Position numbers and translations under genes: made by a program. DNA of 64,000 nucleotides from Mucilaginibacter sp. L3T2-6 (lineage in GTDB: Bacteria; Bacteroidota; Bacteroidia; Sphingobacteriales; Sphingobacteriaceae). Below are positions 8,736 to 17,906 of the stretch, one piece after another (within the stretch, counting starts at the first letter, position 1; each line of letters opens with the position of its first letter). The notes beneath the pieces are model-generated. The model ran no database searches. It saw only the letters and a program-made list of their open reading frames with translations, and was not told the DNA's origin. The stretch is taken from contig NZ_JAUMKC010000022.1 in the NCBI RefSeq assembly GCF_030519355.1, positions 1 to 64,000 on the forward strand, given 5' to 3'.

Positions 8736-8787
8736 CTAGCGAAGACAGGAAATGGTCATATTGTTTTCCATGGCTAATGTTTTAAAG

Positions 8788-8818
8788 CAAAAATACTAGT
8801 GCCTGATGCCCTGTAAAA
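8788..8818 (-). promoter_or_regulatory. Promoter of the DUF892-DLH-PRTase-esterase run
   Basis: On the minus strand TATTTTTG (8795-8788) matches TAnnTTTG fully. TTTT (8818-8815) lies 19 nt further upstream, one base off the TTTG -33 box. A start of transcription near 8782 would put the ATG at 8771 in the transcript, supporting it as the original start. Confidence 0.45.
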
Positions 8819-9287
8819 TGCTTTCGGTCATGCATTTGACTGATGTTACTCATCATAGCTTAAACTTATAACTTCGACCAGAGGAAGGGATGCATTTTCG
8901 CGAGAACCGGGAAGGCCTGAACGGAGTTTAAGCTGAGTTTGATGAGTTCCGAGGTAAAGGCGGAGAAGGGTTTACACCTGTAAACCCCCAATTAAATTGC
9001 TGGATACCAATGTTTTGGGAAATAGTAAAATTGCAAAACACTGATTAACAACGCGTTTCGCAGTATGCCGTGTGTTCCGTGCAGATAATCGGAACACCTT
9101 GGAATTAAAATAACTGTAAATCAAAAAATTACAAATACTATCAATTATTCCGCAGACAAATGGAACACTAAAAAATGAGACACAGGCCGCCGGATAAGTT
9201 TATGAAAAGCGTCTTTGGGGACACAGACGGGGTGACACAACAAGGGTCAGTGCGTGTACGGTTAAAGACGCCAGTGAGTGAACATCA
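8819..9287. other. Intergenic region without a recognisable gene
   Basis: About 470 nt hold no convincing coding frame. The one visible structure is an inverted repeat GTGTTCCG (9072-9079) / CGGAACAC (9090-9097), and GGAACAC occurs again at 9161-9167. This might be an operator, but neither side has a gene start nearby, because the M24 gene ends at 9288. Confidence 0.4.
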
Positions 9288-10568
9288 TCACCCAAACGGT
9301 TCCTGAATTGATTTACTGGTTTTTGAAAACCATTTCGGGCCTTCTTCCGTCATATACACACAATCCTCCAATCGTACGCCGAATTCTCCGGGAATAGCAA
9401 TTGTCGGCTCGATGCTGAAACACATGCCCGGCTGTATCAAAAGCTTGTTGCCTTTCACCATATTGCCCCATTCATGCCCATCCATACCAATACCATGACC
9501 TGTTCGGTGCGGTAGTCCTGGTAGTTTATAGCCCGGCCCAAAACCGGCATCTGTAATTACTTTGCGGGCGGCGGCGTCTACGGCTTCACAAGGCTCCCCG
9601 ATTTTTGCCGCTGCAAAACCTGCATCCTGCGCTTTTTTTTCAAGCTCCCATATTTGCTGCTGTCTTTTAGTAGGCTCTGCACCAAAAACCACCGTGCGGG
9701 TAATGTCAGAATTATATCCGTCTACTACGCAACCGCAATCCATCAATACGATATCGCCTTTTTTTAGTGTTTGTGGTTGTTTTGACCCGTGCGGAAAAGC
9801 GGATGAGGCGCCAAACAGGCAAAGTGCAAAATCCGCCGCTCCGCCCAGATGGTTTTGTGCAGCCATAATAATGGAAGCAAGCTCGTTTTGCGACATGCCT
9901 TCCTTTAACTGACTAACTCCATGCTTTATAGCAGCGAGCGTAATATCATTAGCCTTTTGCATCAGCTTTATCTCGGCGGCAGATTTTATCCGGCGGCAGG
10001 GAATGGTTACAGGGTCCCCGCTTACATAGCTTAAATTCGGAGCGTCTTTCCTTATCCCGTCGGCTATAAAGAAACGAACGCTTTCCTCTATGCCAACTGT
10101 GCCAAAAGCAATCCCGGAATCTTTAATCGCTGTGGAAATAAGGTGGTAAGGGCTTTCGTCTTCCTGCCAGGTGTAAACTTTGTTACCGATTGTTATTTGC
10201 TCCCGAAACCTGGCTTCTTCAAATGCGGGGCATACGTATTTGATGTCTCCCTTTGCCGGAATTACGGCTGCCATGGTACGCTCACTGGGCCACCAGCTAA
10301 TCCCGGTAAAATAGCGCAGCCCGGTGCCTGATTCAAGCACCAGGGCGTCCATTTTATTTTCGATAAGCAAGCGTTGCGCTTTGGCAATTCTAGCTTCCCG
10401 TTCCGACTTAGAAATTGGCACAACATCACCGGTCATTGGTTTCAGGTCGCCTGTTGAATTAACATCATCCTGGGAAGCACCTCCTTTGCAGGAGCTTGCG
10501 CCGGCTAACATGCCTGTAGCTAAGGTTAAAGCGCCAAAGCTGATAAAATCCCTTCTTCTGAGAGTCAT
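9288..10568 (-). CDS. M24 metallopeptidase (Xaa-Pro aminopeptidase type), Tat-exported
   Basis: The 426-residue protein starts with a twin-arginine signal (RRRDF at 4-8, hydrophobic 9-24, then GASSC with Cys27 that may be lipidated). After a creatinase-type N-terminal domain (about 50-195) follows the pita-bread domain with all five metal ligands: Asp277, Asp288, His358 (HRTGHGIG), Glu387 (SIEP) and Glu401 (RLED). It should remove N-terminal residues before proline in the periplasm or on the outer face of the inner membrane. Tat export fits folding with metals in the cytosol. It begins about 120 nt after the small gene at 10692 on the same strand. Confidence 0.93.
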   Translation of the reverse strand: MTLRRRDFISFGALTLATGMLAGASSCKGGASQDDVNSTGDLKPMTGDVVPISKSEREARIAKAQRLLIENKMDALVLESGTGLRYFTGISWWPSERTMAAVIPAKGDIKYVCPAFEEARFREQITIGNKVYTWQEDESPYHLISTAIKDSGIAFGTVGIEESVRFFIADGIRKDAPNLSYVSGDPVTIPCRRIKSAAEIKLMQKANDITLAAIKHGVSQLKEGMSQNELASIIMAAQNHLGGAADFALCLFGASSAFPHGSKQPQTLKKGDIVLMDCGCVVDGYNSDITRTVVFGAEPTKRQQQIWELEKKAQDAGFAAAKIGEPCEAVDAAARKVITDAGFGPGYKLPGLPHRTGHGIGMDGHEWGNMVKGNKLLIQPGMCFSIEPTIAIPGEFGVRLEDCVYMTEEGPKWFSKTSKSIQEPFG

Positions 10569-10691
10569 AAATGATTGTTATAAATGGTATGATCAGATTC
10601 TTGCAGGCAAGGCATAAATATTCAGGCCTTGCGGTAAATTGAGTTAAATCTATAAATAAAGTTGATGATTCTGCACCTGCTAAATCCCGGC

Positions 10692-10979
10692 TTAAAGAAA
10701 CTCCACCACCAACGCCTCCCATTCATCATCCAAAGAGACATCCGGCCGTTTTTTTTGTGCCTTCCGATACCAGTAATCTGCGTTCCAAATGTCGCCTTCT
10801 TTACGGTGCAGGTAGGCATGTACCCATGCAGATTCCCGGTCATCCAGGTGGTCGATCAGTGCATGCGCTCTATGCCAGTCGCTTTTACCATCATACCAAA
10901 GGCTTTTTAGCTGAATCGAAATATCTGGATCGGGTTGATTTGAGTTTAGGGACGTTTTGAATTCGTCGAGAGTTTTCAT
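10692..10979 (-). CDS. Conserved hypothetical protein (95 aa)
   Basis: The open frame extends to 11051, but the upstream residues look untranslated. ATG at 10979 gives MKTLDEFKTSL and a compact 95-residue acidic, tryptophan-rich protein (motifs LWYDGKSDWHRAH, WVHAYLHRKEGD, NADYWYRKA). The repeated helix pattern resembles one TPR-like pair. Such proteins are widespread and unnamed in Bacteroidota and Proteobacteria, judged from memory. No export signal is present and no function can be given. Confidence 0.7.
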   Translation of the reverse strand: MKTLDEFKTSLNSNQPDPDISIQLKSLWYDGKSDWHRAHALIDHLDDRESAWVHAYLHRKEGDIWNADYWYRKAQKKRPDVSLDDEWEALVVEFL

Positions 10980-11089
10980 AGTTGCGAAAGATAAACACTT
11001 TCGGGCTAATTTGACCCGCCAAAATCCGCTCAGTAATAACACAAAAGCCACCCTGCATGGCAGAGCGGCTTATAATTTTCCCATTCAAT

Positions 11090-12022
11090 TCATTCAGTAA
11101 AAAAATCGGTCAGCGCTTTTTTCACCTGTGCCGTTTGTTCCTGCACCACCCAGTGGCCGCTGTCTGTAATAATGGCCTCCTTTACATTTGTGGCCACAAG
11201 GCGGCAGTGTTCTGCCAGGAATGTCCCCGCAAAATGGTCGGAGCCAACAGCCAGCAAGGGCATAGTAAGTTTGGTTTGAGCGAATACTGCATTGTCTTTG
11301 GCGTCCTGGTTAAACTCACCAAACCAATGGAAAGCGCCGGTTGTAGCCCCGGGAACCGAGTAAGCACGGATAAATTCCGTTTTCTCTGCCTGGGTAAAGG
11401 CATTTTTCTGAAACCCGACAGTAGGCCAGAAATCAGTAAAAAATAATCCAACTTTACCGGAAACGAGCTCGCCCGAATGGGGCTGCGCAAAAAAGCCAAA
11501 CCACCATGCCTGGGCTTTTACCTGGCTCCAAACCGGCTCAATTCCCGGTAGCAATGCATCCATCAAGGCCAGCTTCTTCACCTCCGATGGAAACTGAGCA
11601 GCATAAGCGTAGGCCACCATCAGGCCGATATCATGTCCGGCCAGGTTAATTTGCTTGTAGCCAAGTTTCTTCATCAGTTCGTGCATGTCAACGGCCATGT
11701 TTTTTTTGTCGTATCCACCGGCAGGCTTCCCCGATTCGCCAACGCCCCGCATGTCGGGTACAACCAGGGTAAAGTGTTTAGCCAGCTCAGGCATCAGACG
11801 GTTCCACATATACCAGTTTTGACCGAAGCCATGTATCAGCAGTAATGGCTCGCCTTTCCCGCCAGTTACATAATGTATCTTAACCCCGTTAACTGTAGCA
11901 TACTGGCTCCTGAAACCCGGCGGAGGAGATGCAGGCTTTATAGGGTCAGCCAGGGTTAACACTGAGCATAATAAAAACGCAGCCATCATAGCTACAGGTA
12001 ACATTTTTTTGAGTGTTTTCAT
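11090..12022 (-). CDS. Secreted alpha/beta hydrolase with Asp nucleophile (epoxide hydrolase-like)
   Basis: The 310-residue protein has a signal peptide (1-25, cleavage near LTLADP). The core has HGFGQNWYMW (64-73), PDMRGVGES (89-97) and a nucleophile elbow GHDIG (129-133) with Asp131 in place of serine. The base histidine is in DSGHWVVQE near 292. An Asp nucleophile is typical of epoxide hydrolases and haloalkane dehalogenases, so one of these reactions in the periplasm is likely. The substrate is unknown. It follows the hydrolase at 12083 by 60 nt on the same strand and may share its transcript. Confidence 0.88.
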   Translation of the reverse strand: MKTLKKMLPVAMMAAFLLCSVLTLADPIKPASPPPGFRSQYATVNGVKIHYVTGGKGEPLLLIHGFGQNWYMWNRLMPELAKHFTLVVPDMRGVGESGKPAGGYDKKNMAVDMHELMKKLGYKQINLAGHDIGLMVAYAYAAQFPSEVKKLALMDALLPGIEPVWSQVKAQAWWFGFFAQPHSGELVSGKVGLFFTDFWPTVGFQKNAFTQAEKTEFIRAYSVPGATTGAFHWFGEFNQDAKDNAVFAQTKLTMPLLAVGSDHFAGTFLAEHCRLVATNVKEAIITDSGHWVVQEQTAQVKKALTDFFTE

Positions 12023-12082
12023 GATTTTATCTGTTGATTTAAAGTTTTTTTGACTGCAATTCCTTAGTTGCTTTTCCCGGTA

Positions 12083-12862
12083 TTAAAACTTGCTAAGCCA
12101 GCTAAGAATGCGGGCCGCATGTCCTTCCCACCCGGGCTGCCCTAACACAAAGTGGTTGCGGCCGGGATATTCCTCGTATTCGGTAACCGACGTTTGATGA
12201 GTGTACTTTTTGTAATTGGAGTGGTTTAAAGATGCCGGTATAAAATGATCATTTGCTCCAGCGATAAAAAGCAGCGGCGCGTGGGGTTGCGAAAAGTCCA
12301 CCCTGGCAGCATTGGTAATGGCATCGCGCACCAATAACTTTGATTCCGGCGTGAGAAATTGATAATAAGCCTCTTTTTGCTCATCATAAGGCATTCCATT
12401 GGTAAAGGCATATTGCCACTGACTAAACGACATCAGAAACGACTTTTTAACCGGTGTAAAAAAGCCAAGTGGCCCCCAGCCCGCTTTAAAAAACGACCAT
12501 TTGAAAGTGAAAACGCCTTTAGGCTGTAGTGAATGGATGGCAATACCGGCATCTCCGAGGCCCTGCTGCAACAACAACTGCACAATCAGTCCGCCCATAG
12601 AATGCCCGATAAGAACCGGCCTTTCAGGTAACTTCCGGGCTATATCCGCAAAATATTCGGTGAGCGGCCCGAGGCGCTGCGAGGCAATGCCTGCATCGGG
12701 CTGTCGCTGTCTCAGGGTTGTAGCAGGTGCATCTTTTTGCGGCCATGAGGGCGCAATAGTCTGGTAACCTCGTTGCCAGAACCACGTTTTCCATTCGTCC
12801 CAGCAATGGTGACTTACAAATGCACCCGTAATAAATAAAATTGTTTTTGAATGAGTAGCCAT
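12083..12862 (-). CDS. Alpha/beta hydrolase under a probable sigma-54 promoter
   Basis: This 259-residue cytosolic alpha/beta hydrolase shows the nucleophile elbow GHSMGG (86-91, Ser88), an acid in AGANDHFIP and a late histidine in GRNHFVLG. The lid region is large. Its substrate is unknown. The interest is in its control: 55 nt upstream lies TGGCATTCCCGTTGCC, a good -24/-12 promoter, and the next gene upstream encodes a sigma-54 activator. It is therefore a likely target of that two-component system. Confidence 0.88.
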   Translation of the reverse strand: MATHSKTILFITGAFVSHHCWDEWKTWFWQRGYQTIAPSWPQKDAPATTLRQRQPDAGIASQRLGPLTEYFADIARKLPERPVLIGHSMGGLIVQLLLQQGLGDAGIAIHSLQPKGVFTFKWSFFKAGWGPLGFFTPVKKSFLMSFSQWQYAFTNGMPYDEQKEAYYQFLTPESKLLVRDAITNAARVDFSQPHAPLLFIAGANDHFIPASLNHSNYKKYTHQTSVTEYEEYPGRNHFVLGQPGWEGHAARILSWLSKF

Positions 12863-12916
12863 ACTGATATGAATAAATCACCCCTTATTTCAAGGTGAAT
12901 AATTTGTTCATATACC

Positions 12917-12932
12917 GGCAACGGGAATGCCA
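12917..12932 (-). promoter_or_regulatory. Probable sigma-54 (-24/-12) promoter
   Basis: On the minus strand TGGCATTCCCGTTGCC (12932-12917) has the GG and GC doublets separated by 10 nt, and it matches TGGCAcgnnnnTTGCw at TGGCA and TTGC with the correct 6-nt spacing. Transcription would start near 12905 and reach the hydrolase ATG at 12862. Confidence 0.6.
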
Positions 12933-13127
12933 TATTTACATTCCGCTTTAAATCAGGATGATACGTGTTATGCCGGGACAAAAAACAGCGTTATTTCGCC
13001 AGGAGGCAGCTTTCTATTCAACGAAATACGGTAAGAATACACTATGGAGGCTAACTTTAGCCCTGGAAAACATGAGGAAATCAAACCTGGCCGACTGCTA
13101 CGTACGGCGCTCATAAGCAATTATTCT

Positions 13128-15077
13128 TTATAAAATATCCGCCTTCTTGATTCCAAGTTTTTTCATTTTTGAATTCAGAGTAGTTGGCGGCAGGTTAAGC
13201 AATTCAGCAGCACCGCCTTTGCCCCAAACCTTGCCATTGCACTTTTTCAGGGCAGCGGTAATGTGTGTCTTTTCATTTTCACTCAGAGATTGCAGGCCAC
13301 TTTCGGCCGGGCGAACAATACTGGCTGCCTGCGAAGAAACTGGCAGGGCAAGGCTTTCAATAACATCTCCCCTGGTTAACAAAACGCCCCGTTCAATCAG
13401 GTTTTCCAACTCGCGGATATTGCCTGGCCAGGCATACTTCTTCATATCCTCCAGTACAGCGGCTGAAACCCCCGTAATATGTTTTCCGGCTTTCCGGTTA
13501 TAGATGTCCAAAAAATGCGCGATCAGAGCCGGTATATCTTCGCTGCGTTCACGCAATGGGGGCATTATTAGTTGAATCACGTTGAGCCGGTAATATAAAT
13601 CTAAGCGGAAACGTCCTTCGGCCACTTCTTTTTCAAGGTTTCTGTTAGTGGCGGCAATAACACGTACGTCCGTTTTAATGGTGGTTCGCCCCCCTATCCG
13701 CTCTATTTCCTTTTCCTGCAATACTCTTAATAGCTTTACCTGCACTTCCAGCGGTATTTCTCCGACTTCATCAAGAAAGATGGTGCCAGTATGCGCCATT
13801 TCAAAACGGCCGATCTTTCGCTCGTAAGCGCCGGTGAATGCACCTTTTTCATGACCGAATAATTCAGAATCAACCAGCGTAAGAGGCAAGGCCGCACAGT
13901 TCACTTTCACGAATGGCATGTCTTTCCGTGTTGAAAGCTGATGGATCCGGGCAGCTATCTTCTCCTTCCCTGTACCGCTTTCCCCAAGTATCAACACAGA
14001 AGTATCATACGGAGCAACTTGTAGTATCTGGTCAAATACATTTAATAAGAGATGACTGCTGCCAATAATACCATCGAAACGGCTTTTTTCGGCAACAGCC
14101 GGCCGGTGGCCGGGGATCGCCCGCTGACCGGTTGCAGTGCTGAATGGCCCCTGGCCATCTGCGAGCATCCGCTCCGAAAAGCCTATGAGGAGAGGTCTAA
14201 AACGATCTGCCCATACCAGGTGATCTGCGTGGTAAGCGTCGTCGCGCCGACTGTAAAAACAAAAACAAAATGTATGCAGGCTATCCAGCTTAACGGGAAT
14301 AACAAGGTGCGATTTTATAGCATAAATTTTTGCAATAACCTGCTTTAGAGGCGCCGCTGCAAATAACCCGGCCAATTCAGCCTGGCTATACCAGGTGGCA
14401 ACTGTTTCGGGAGTACATTTCGAATTTAAGGCTGCCAGTTCAGACAGTTTCAGGTTTGTAATTACTGATAGCTCATTGGGAGTAATCGTTTGGTATTCCT
14501 CAAAACCTATTCTTAAAAAGCCGATCTCGTTAAAGGCCGCATCCGCAGTGCCCGGCATACCAACCGACATATATTCAAAAGGAACAAAGGGCTGCAAGGC
14601 CACACCAAGCTGTAGTAGTTTTTGTTCCCATTTTAACGGGCTGTCAGCTATTTGCGCAATCCTTTTTTGTAAAATAACCTGCTGACGCAAAGTGTTTTCC
14701 AGGTTGTTGTCGTAACGGTACAGCGCTATATCTATTGCTACCAATACATCCTTTTCCCTGAAAGGCTTAACGATAAAGCCATACGGGTTGGTTTTTTTGG
14801 CGGCCTCCAGCACCTGTTGGTTTGAGTTTGCAGAAATGTAAATAAACGGGATGTTTACTTCCGTTAAGATCTTCGCCAGGTCTATGCCCGTTTTTTTTCC
14901 CTTGAGGTAAATATCAACTAAAACCAGTTCAGGCCGGTATTTTTCAACCATCTGCACTGCCTCATCAACTGTGTCGGCAATACCGCAAACTTCAAACTTA
15001 TTCCTGCCGAGGATATCCTGCAGAACATCTGCAATGATAAATTCGTCCTCAACTATAAGTATTTTTCTTTTTCCCAT
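13128..15077 (-). CDS. Sigma-54-dependent response regulator (REC-GAF-like-AAA-Fis)
   Basis: The 649-residue protein has an N-terminal receiver (1-120: Asp55 phosphosite in LVLVDIY, Lys104 in VKPF). A middle region (about 130-310) is probably GAF-like. The AAA+ domain (about 335-570) has Walker A GESGTGKE (365-372) and an intact sigma-54-contact loop GAFTGA (412-417). The C-terminal Fis-type helix-turn-helix covers about 605-649. It should activate sigma-54 promoters on phosphorylation by the kinase encoded 10 nt upstream (15088). The intact GAFTGA argues for real sigma-54 dependence. Confidence 0.95.
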   Translation of the reverse strand: MGKRKILIVEDEFIIADVLQDILGRNKFEVCGIADTVDEAVQMVEKYRPELVLVDIYLKGKKTGIDLAKILTEVNIPFIYISANSNQQVLEAAKKTNPYGFIVKPFREKDVLVAIDIALYRYDNNLENTLRQQVILQKRIAQIADSPLKWEQKLLQLGVALQPFVPFEYMSVGMPGTADAAFNEIGFLRIGFEEYQTITPNELSVITNLKLSELAALNSKCTPETVATWYSQAELAGLFAAAPLKQVIAKIYAIKSHLVIPVKLDSLHTFCFCFYSRRDDAYHADHLVWADRFRPLLIGFSERMLADGQGPFSTATGQRAIPGHRPAVAEKSRFDGIIGSSHLLLNVFDQILQVAPYDTSVLILGESGTGKEKIAARIHQLSTRKDMPFVKVNCAALPLTLVDSELFGHEKGAFTGAYERKIGRFEMAHTGTIFLDEVGEIPLEVQVKLLRVLQEKEIERIGGRTTIKTDVRVIAATNRNLEKEVAEGRFRLDLYYRLNVIQLIMPPLRERSEDIPALIAHFLDIYNRKAGKHITGVSAAVLEDMKKYAWPGNIRELENLIERGVLLTRGDVIESLALPVSSQAASIVRPAESGLQSLSENEKTHITAALKKCNGKVWGKGGAAELLNLPPTTLNSKMKKLGIKKADIL

Positions 15078-15087
15078 GGGTGTGTTA

Positions 15088-17358
15088 TCAGCGGTTAGTT
15101 AATTCATGCGGTGTTCGGGCAACATATTCCATCTTAAAGGTCACCAGTACCTGAACGCCCTTCTTACGGGTTATTTCAAAAACGCCATTTATCTGTTTAC
15201 TTAGTCCCCTCATCAGGCTCATCCCCAAAGAGTTTAACTTATTCAGGTCAAAATCTGGCTGCAGCCCCCTGCCATCGTCTTCAACAGCAAGTGCTATATT
15301 TTGGTGATCTGTTCGTTCTAAAGTTATCCGGATAACGCCGCATTCGTCAGCGTTGTAGGCGTATTTAAGGGCATTGGTAATAGCCTCATTCATGATAAGC
15401 CCAAGCGGTACCGCTTGCGATACCGTCAAAAAGATATCATCAATAGTCTTTTCGAACTTTATCCGGGTGCCGGTATCGGCGCTTTCCCGCAGATAGTTAA
15501 CCAATTCGTTAACGTACTCCGGCATATTGATCAGATCGAGATTTTCGGACTGATATAATTTTTGATGAATTAGCGCTATGGAGTGCATTCTGCTTTCGCT
15601 GTTTTGAATAGCTTGCAGCGCAGCCTCGTTGTCAATATAGGCCGACTGCCGCTGCAATAGCCCCATCACGATCTGCAGGTTGTTTTTTACACGGTGGTGA
15701 ACCTCTTTTATCAGCCATTCTTTCTCCTTTAATAATTCATCTTTTTCGCTCACCAGGGCATTCAAAGCAGTGTTAGCGCGCTGTTTAGCCCGGTAATTGG
15801 TATAAATAAGCGCCAGTAATACAACAAGTAATGCACTGCCAGCCAGTGTGAGATTGCGGATATTATTGGCTTGCCCTGTTTTCTCCCGCTGACGGAGGCT
15901 GTCTTTTTTTAATGATTGTATGTCGCGTTCTTTTTGTTGTGTCTCAAATCGTACCTGCAACTCCTGCAGTTGCTTGTTTTTTTCGATATTAAAAATGGAA
16001 TCGTTAAAAAGCTTGTACAAAATGTGGTGCCGCAGTGCAGAAGGGTAATTTCCGCTCGCTGAATCAATTTTATACCTAATGAGGTGATAATCCCTCTGTC
16101 GTGTCGTGGCAAAACCGTCACGAATACCTTCATCAAGGTAGAAGGCAGCTTTTTTATAATCACTTCGTTTGATATAAAACTTGGCAACGTCATATTTGGC
16201 GAGGGAAACAATTTCATCAGTTTTTATATATCTGAATAATTTAAGCGCCAGCAAGTACATCTCTTCGGCTTTTTTATAATTTCCGGCCGCATCATAGCAA
16301 TAAGCTTTTATCTGGCTTATGATAGCTCTGTTATAATCGCCATCTGGCGGATGCCGTTGTTCAACTCCCCAGGCTGTGCTAAACGCCTCGCCATATTTTT
16401 TTTGCTTTATCAGCCCCTGAACAATAAACCCGGCGGTTCTGTATTTGTATTCCAGCTTTATGTTCATATTTTCTCTGAGTGCAAGGGTCCTTTTATACCA
16501 TACAATGCTATTTTCCGTTTGCCCCATTGCATCATATATCAGCGCAAGCTCGCCAAATAGCTGCGATTCCACAGTGATCTTGTCAGGGTAATTCGGGCTT
16601 TTTTGTAAAAGATCCATGCTTTTCAGGGTGCACGATAAGGCCTTGTTCAGGTTGCCCTTATACCGCTGAACATGTGCAAGAACATAATAAAGTCTTATAA
16701 ACTCCGAACTGGAATTGCCGGGGTATTTTACAATTGGCTTCATACATGCCGCTTCGGCCTGGTCATACTTGCCATATATAAAATATGTGGCGGCAAGGTT
16801 CATGTGGGCATTGATCTCGTCGCCAATATGTCCGGTTGCCTTAAAAAGTACAATCGAATTCCCGCAGGCCTGGACTATTTGTTCAAATAAACCTGCCGGC
16901 CGATCAAGCCAAGCCGCCTCATTAGCAGCTTTGGCGAATCGTAACCAGGCTTTTCCTTCCATTCGCTTGTCGCCGGTTTTTTTATAATAATTCCAAACCT
17001 GTATAAAACAAGCTTTGCTCTGCTCCATTTGAGTTTTTGAAAGATACACCTCACCCATGCTGCACAAGCTCTCCTGCCTGCCGCTGCCAGTTTCTACACG
17101 AAGCAGATTGCTTAAAGCAAGTTCTTTTTTAAAAAAGAATAATGCACTGTCAAGGTCGGCGGGATCCTGTTTAAAACGGCGCTGATGGTAATAGTTCCCG
17201 AGCTGATGTAAGGCATTAAGTTTAAAAGTATCGGCTGGCAGCGTTTTCAAAATTTCCTGCAGGCTATCAACGCTTTTCCGGGGTATGACTTGACAAAAGC
17301 ACAAATGAACTGGCGCAATAACAAAGAACAAAAGAAATTTAGCTTTTGATATTTTCAT
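15088..17358 (-). CDS. TPR-containing sensor histidine kinase (HisKA_2 type)
   Basis: The 756-residue protein has a signal peptide or first membrane anchor (1-23), a long periplasmic array of TPR-like helices (about 35-450), a coiled coil (about 455-500), a transmembrane helix (503-521), then a HisKA_2 dimerisation helix with KEVHHRVKNN (551-560, His554/555). A HATPase domain ends with DDGRGLQP and LGMSLMRGLSKQ. This architecture is common in Bacteroidota. The downstream response regulator gene starts 11 nt away, so the pair is one operon. The signal sensed by the TPR part is unknown, perhaps a protein partner. Confidence 0.93.
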   Translation of the reverse strand: MKISKAKFLLFFVIAPVHLCFCQVIPRKSVDSLQEILKTLPADTFKLNALHQLGNYYHQRRFKQDPADLDSALFFFKKELALSNLLRVETGSGRQESLCSMGEVYLSKTQMEQSKACFIQVWNYYKKTGDKRMEGKAWLRFAKAANEAAWLDRPAGLFEQIVQACGNSIVLFKATGHIGDEINAHMNLAATYFIYGKYDQAEAACMKPIVKYPGNSSSEFIRLYYVLAHVQRYKGNLNKALSCTLKSMDLLQKSPNYPDKITVESQLFGELALIYDAMGQTENSIVWYKRTLALRENMNIKLEYKYRTAGFIVQGLIKQKKYGEAFSTAWGVEQRHPPDGDYNRAIISQIKAYCYDAAGNYKKAEEMYLLALKLFRYIKTDEIVSLAKYDVAKFYIKRSDYKKAAFYLDEGIRDGFATTRQRDYHLIRYKIDSASGNYPSALRHHILYKLFNDSIFNIEKNKQLQELQVRFETQQKERDIQSLKKDSLRQREKTGQANNIRNLTLAGSALLVVLLALIYTNYRAKQRANTALNALVSEKDELLKEKEWLIKEVHHRVKNNLQIVMGLLQRQSAYIDNEAALQAIQNSESRMHSIALIHQKLYQSENLDLINMPEYVNELVNYLRESADTGTRIKFEKTIDDIFLTVSQAVPLGLIMNEAITNALKYAYNADECGVIRITLERTDHQNIALAVEDDGRGLQPDFDLNKLNSLGMSLMRGLSKQINGVFEITRKKGVQVLVTFKMEYVARTPHELTNR

Positions 17359-17906
17359 GCCGCTTTGATAACGAATGCCGTTAAATAACCTGTTATGCAG
17401 AACGTTCTCCCGGCAATATAAGGTAGCCGCTAAAACATGCTTGTTCCATTTAGCTAAGATACCTTATTAACAGTGTTTTTGTTAGCTATAATTTTGCCAA
17501 CTCTTATCCACTAATATTTTTTGATGATAAAATGGTTTTATGGCTAAAAAATAAGTTTGTAATCTAAAAGGCAGCGGAAGTACCACAACGAAATATCGTT
17601 GCCGGTGTGACTTTTCAGCTTTATTTAGTGGTAATATTTTAATTTCTTTCCATAGCACAGCTTTAAAGCTGCGAGCAACAAAAGAGCCAGCTTATCATAC
17701 TGAACTTATAGCTAGCTAGGGTGCGAATTATTGAGGTAACTCCCAGGCTTTCAAAGTCAAGCGGGCAATAGCGGGGGCAGTAATACAATGCGATAGCAGA
17801 ATTATAGCGGGCAGTAGTCAGGAATAGCGGTAAAAATCCGGGAAAACACATCGGAAATAAACCAAAACTAGGACAGCGAAAAGAAGTCCCTCTTCAGAAA
17901 TCAAAG
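17359..17906. other. Intergenic region, no gene seen
   Basis: About 550 nt between the kinase start and the end of rnc. No convincing coding frame or RNA gene was found. A perfect palindrome AGAACGTTCT lies at 17399-17408, about 40 nt before the kinase start codon, and could be an operator. A degenerate ATAGCGG-type motif recurs several times at about 17765-17830. Confidence 0.4.

Noticed and set aside
10607..10632. GCAAGGC / GCCTTGC hairpin as terminator of the 95-aa gene
   Set aside because: No T-run and 60 nt after the stop; could be chance.
12970..13116. 48-codon plus-strand frame between the hydrolase and the sigma-54 activator
   Set aside because: Overlaps the region expected to hold activator sites; composition not convincing and no start signal.
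17663..17851. 62-residue minus-strand frame in the gap before rnc
   Set aside because: Residue pattern looks like non-coding translation (Cys/Tyr/Phe-rich, no domain).
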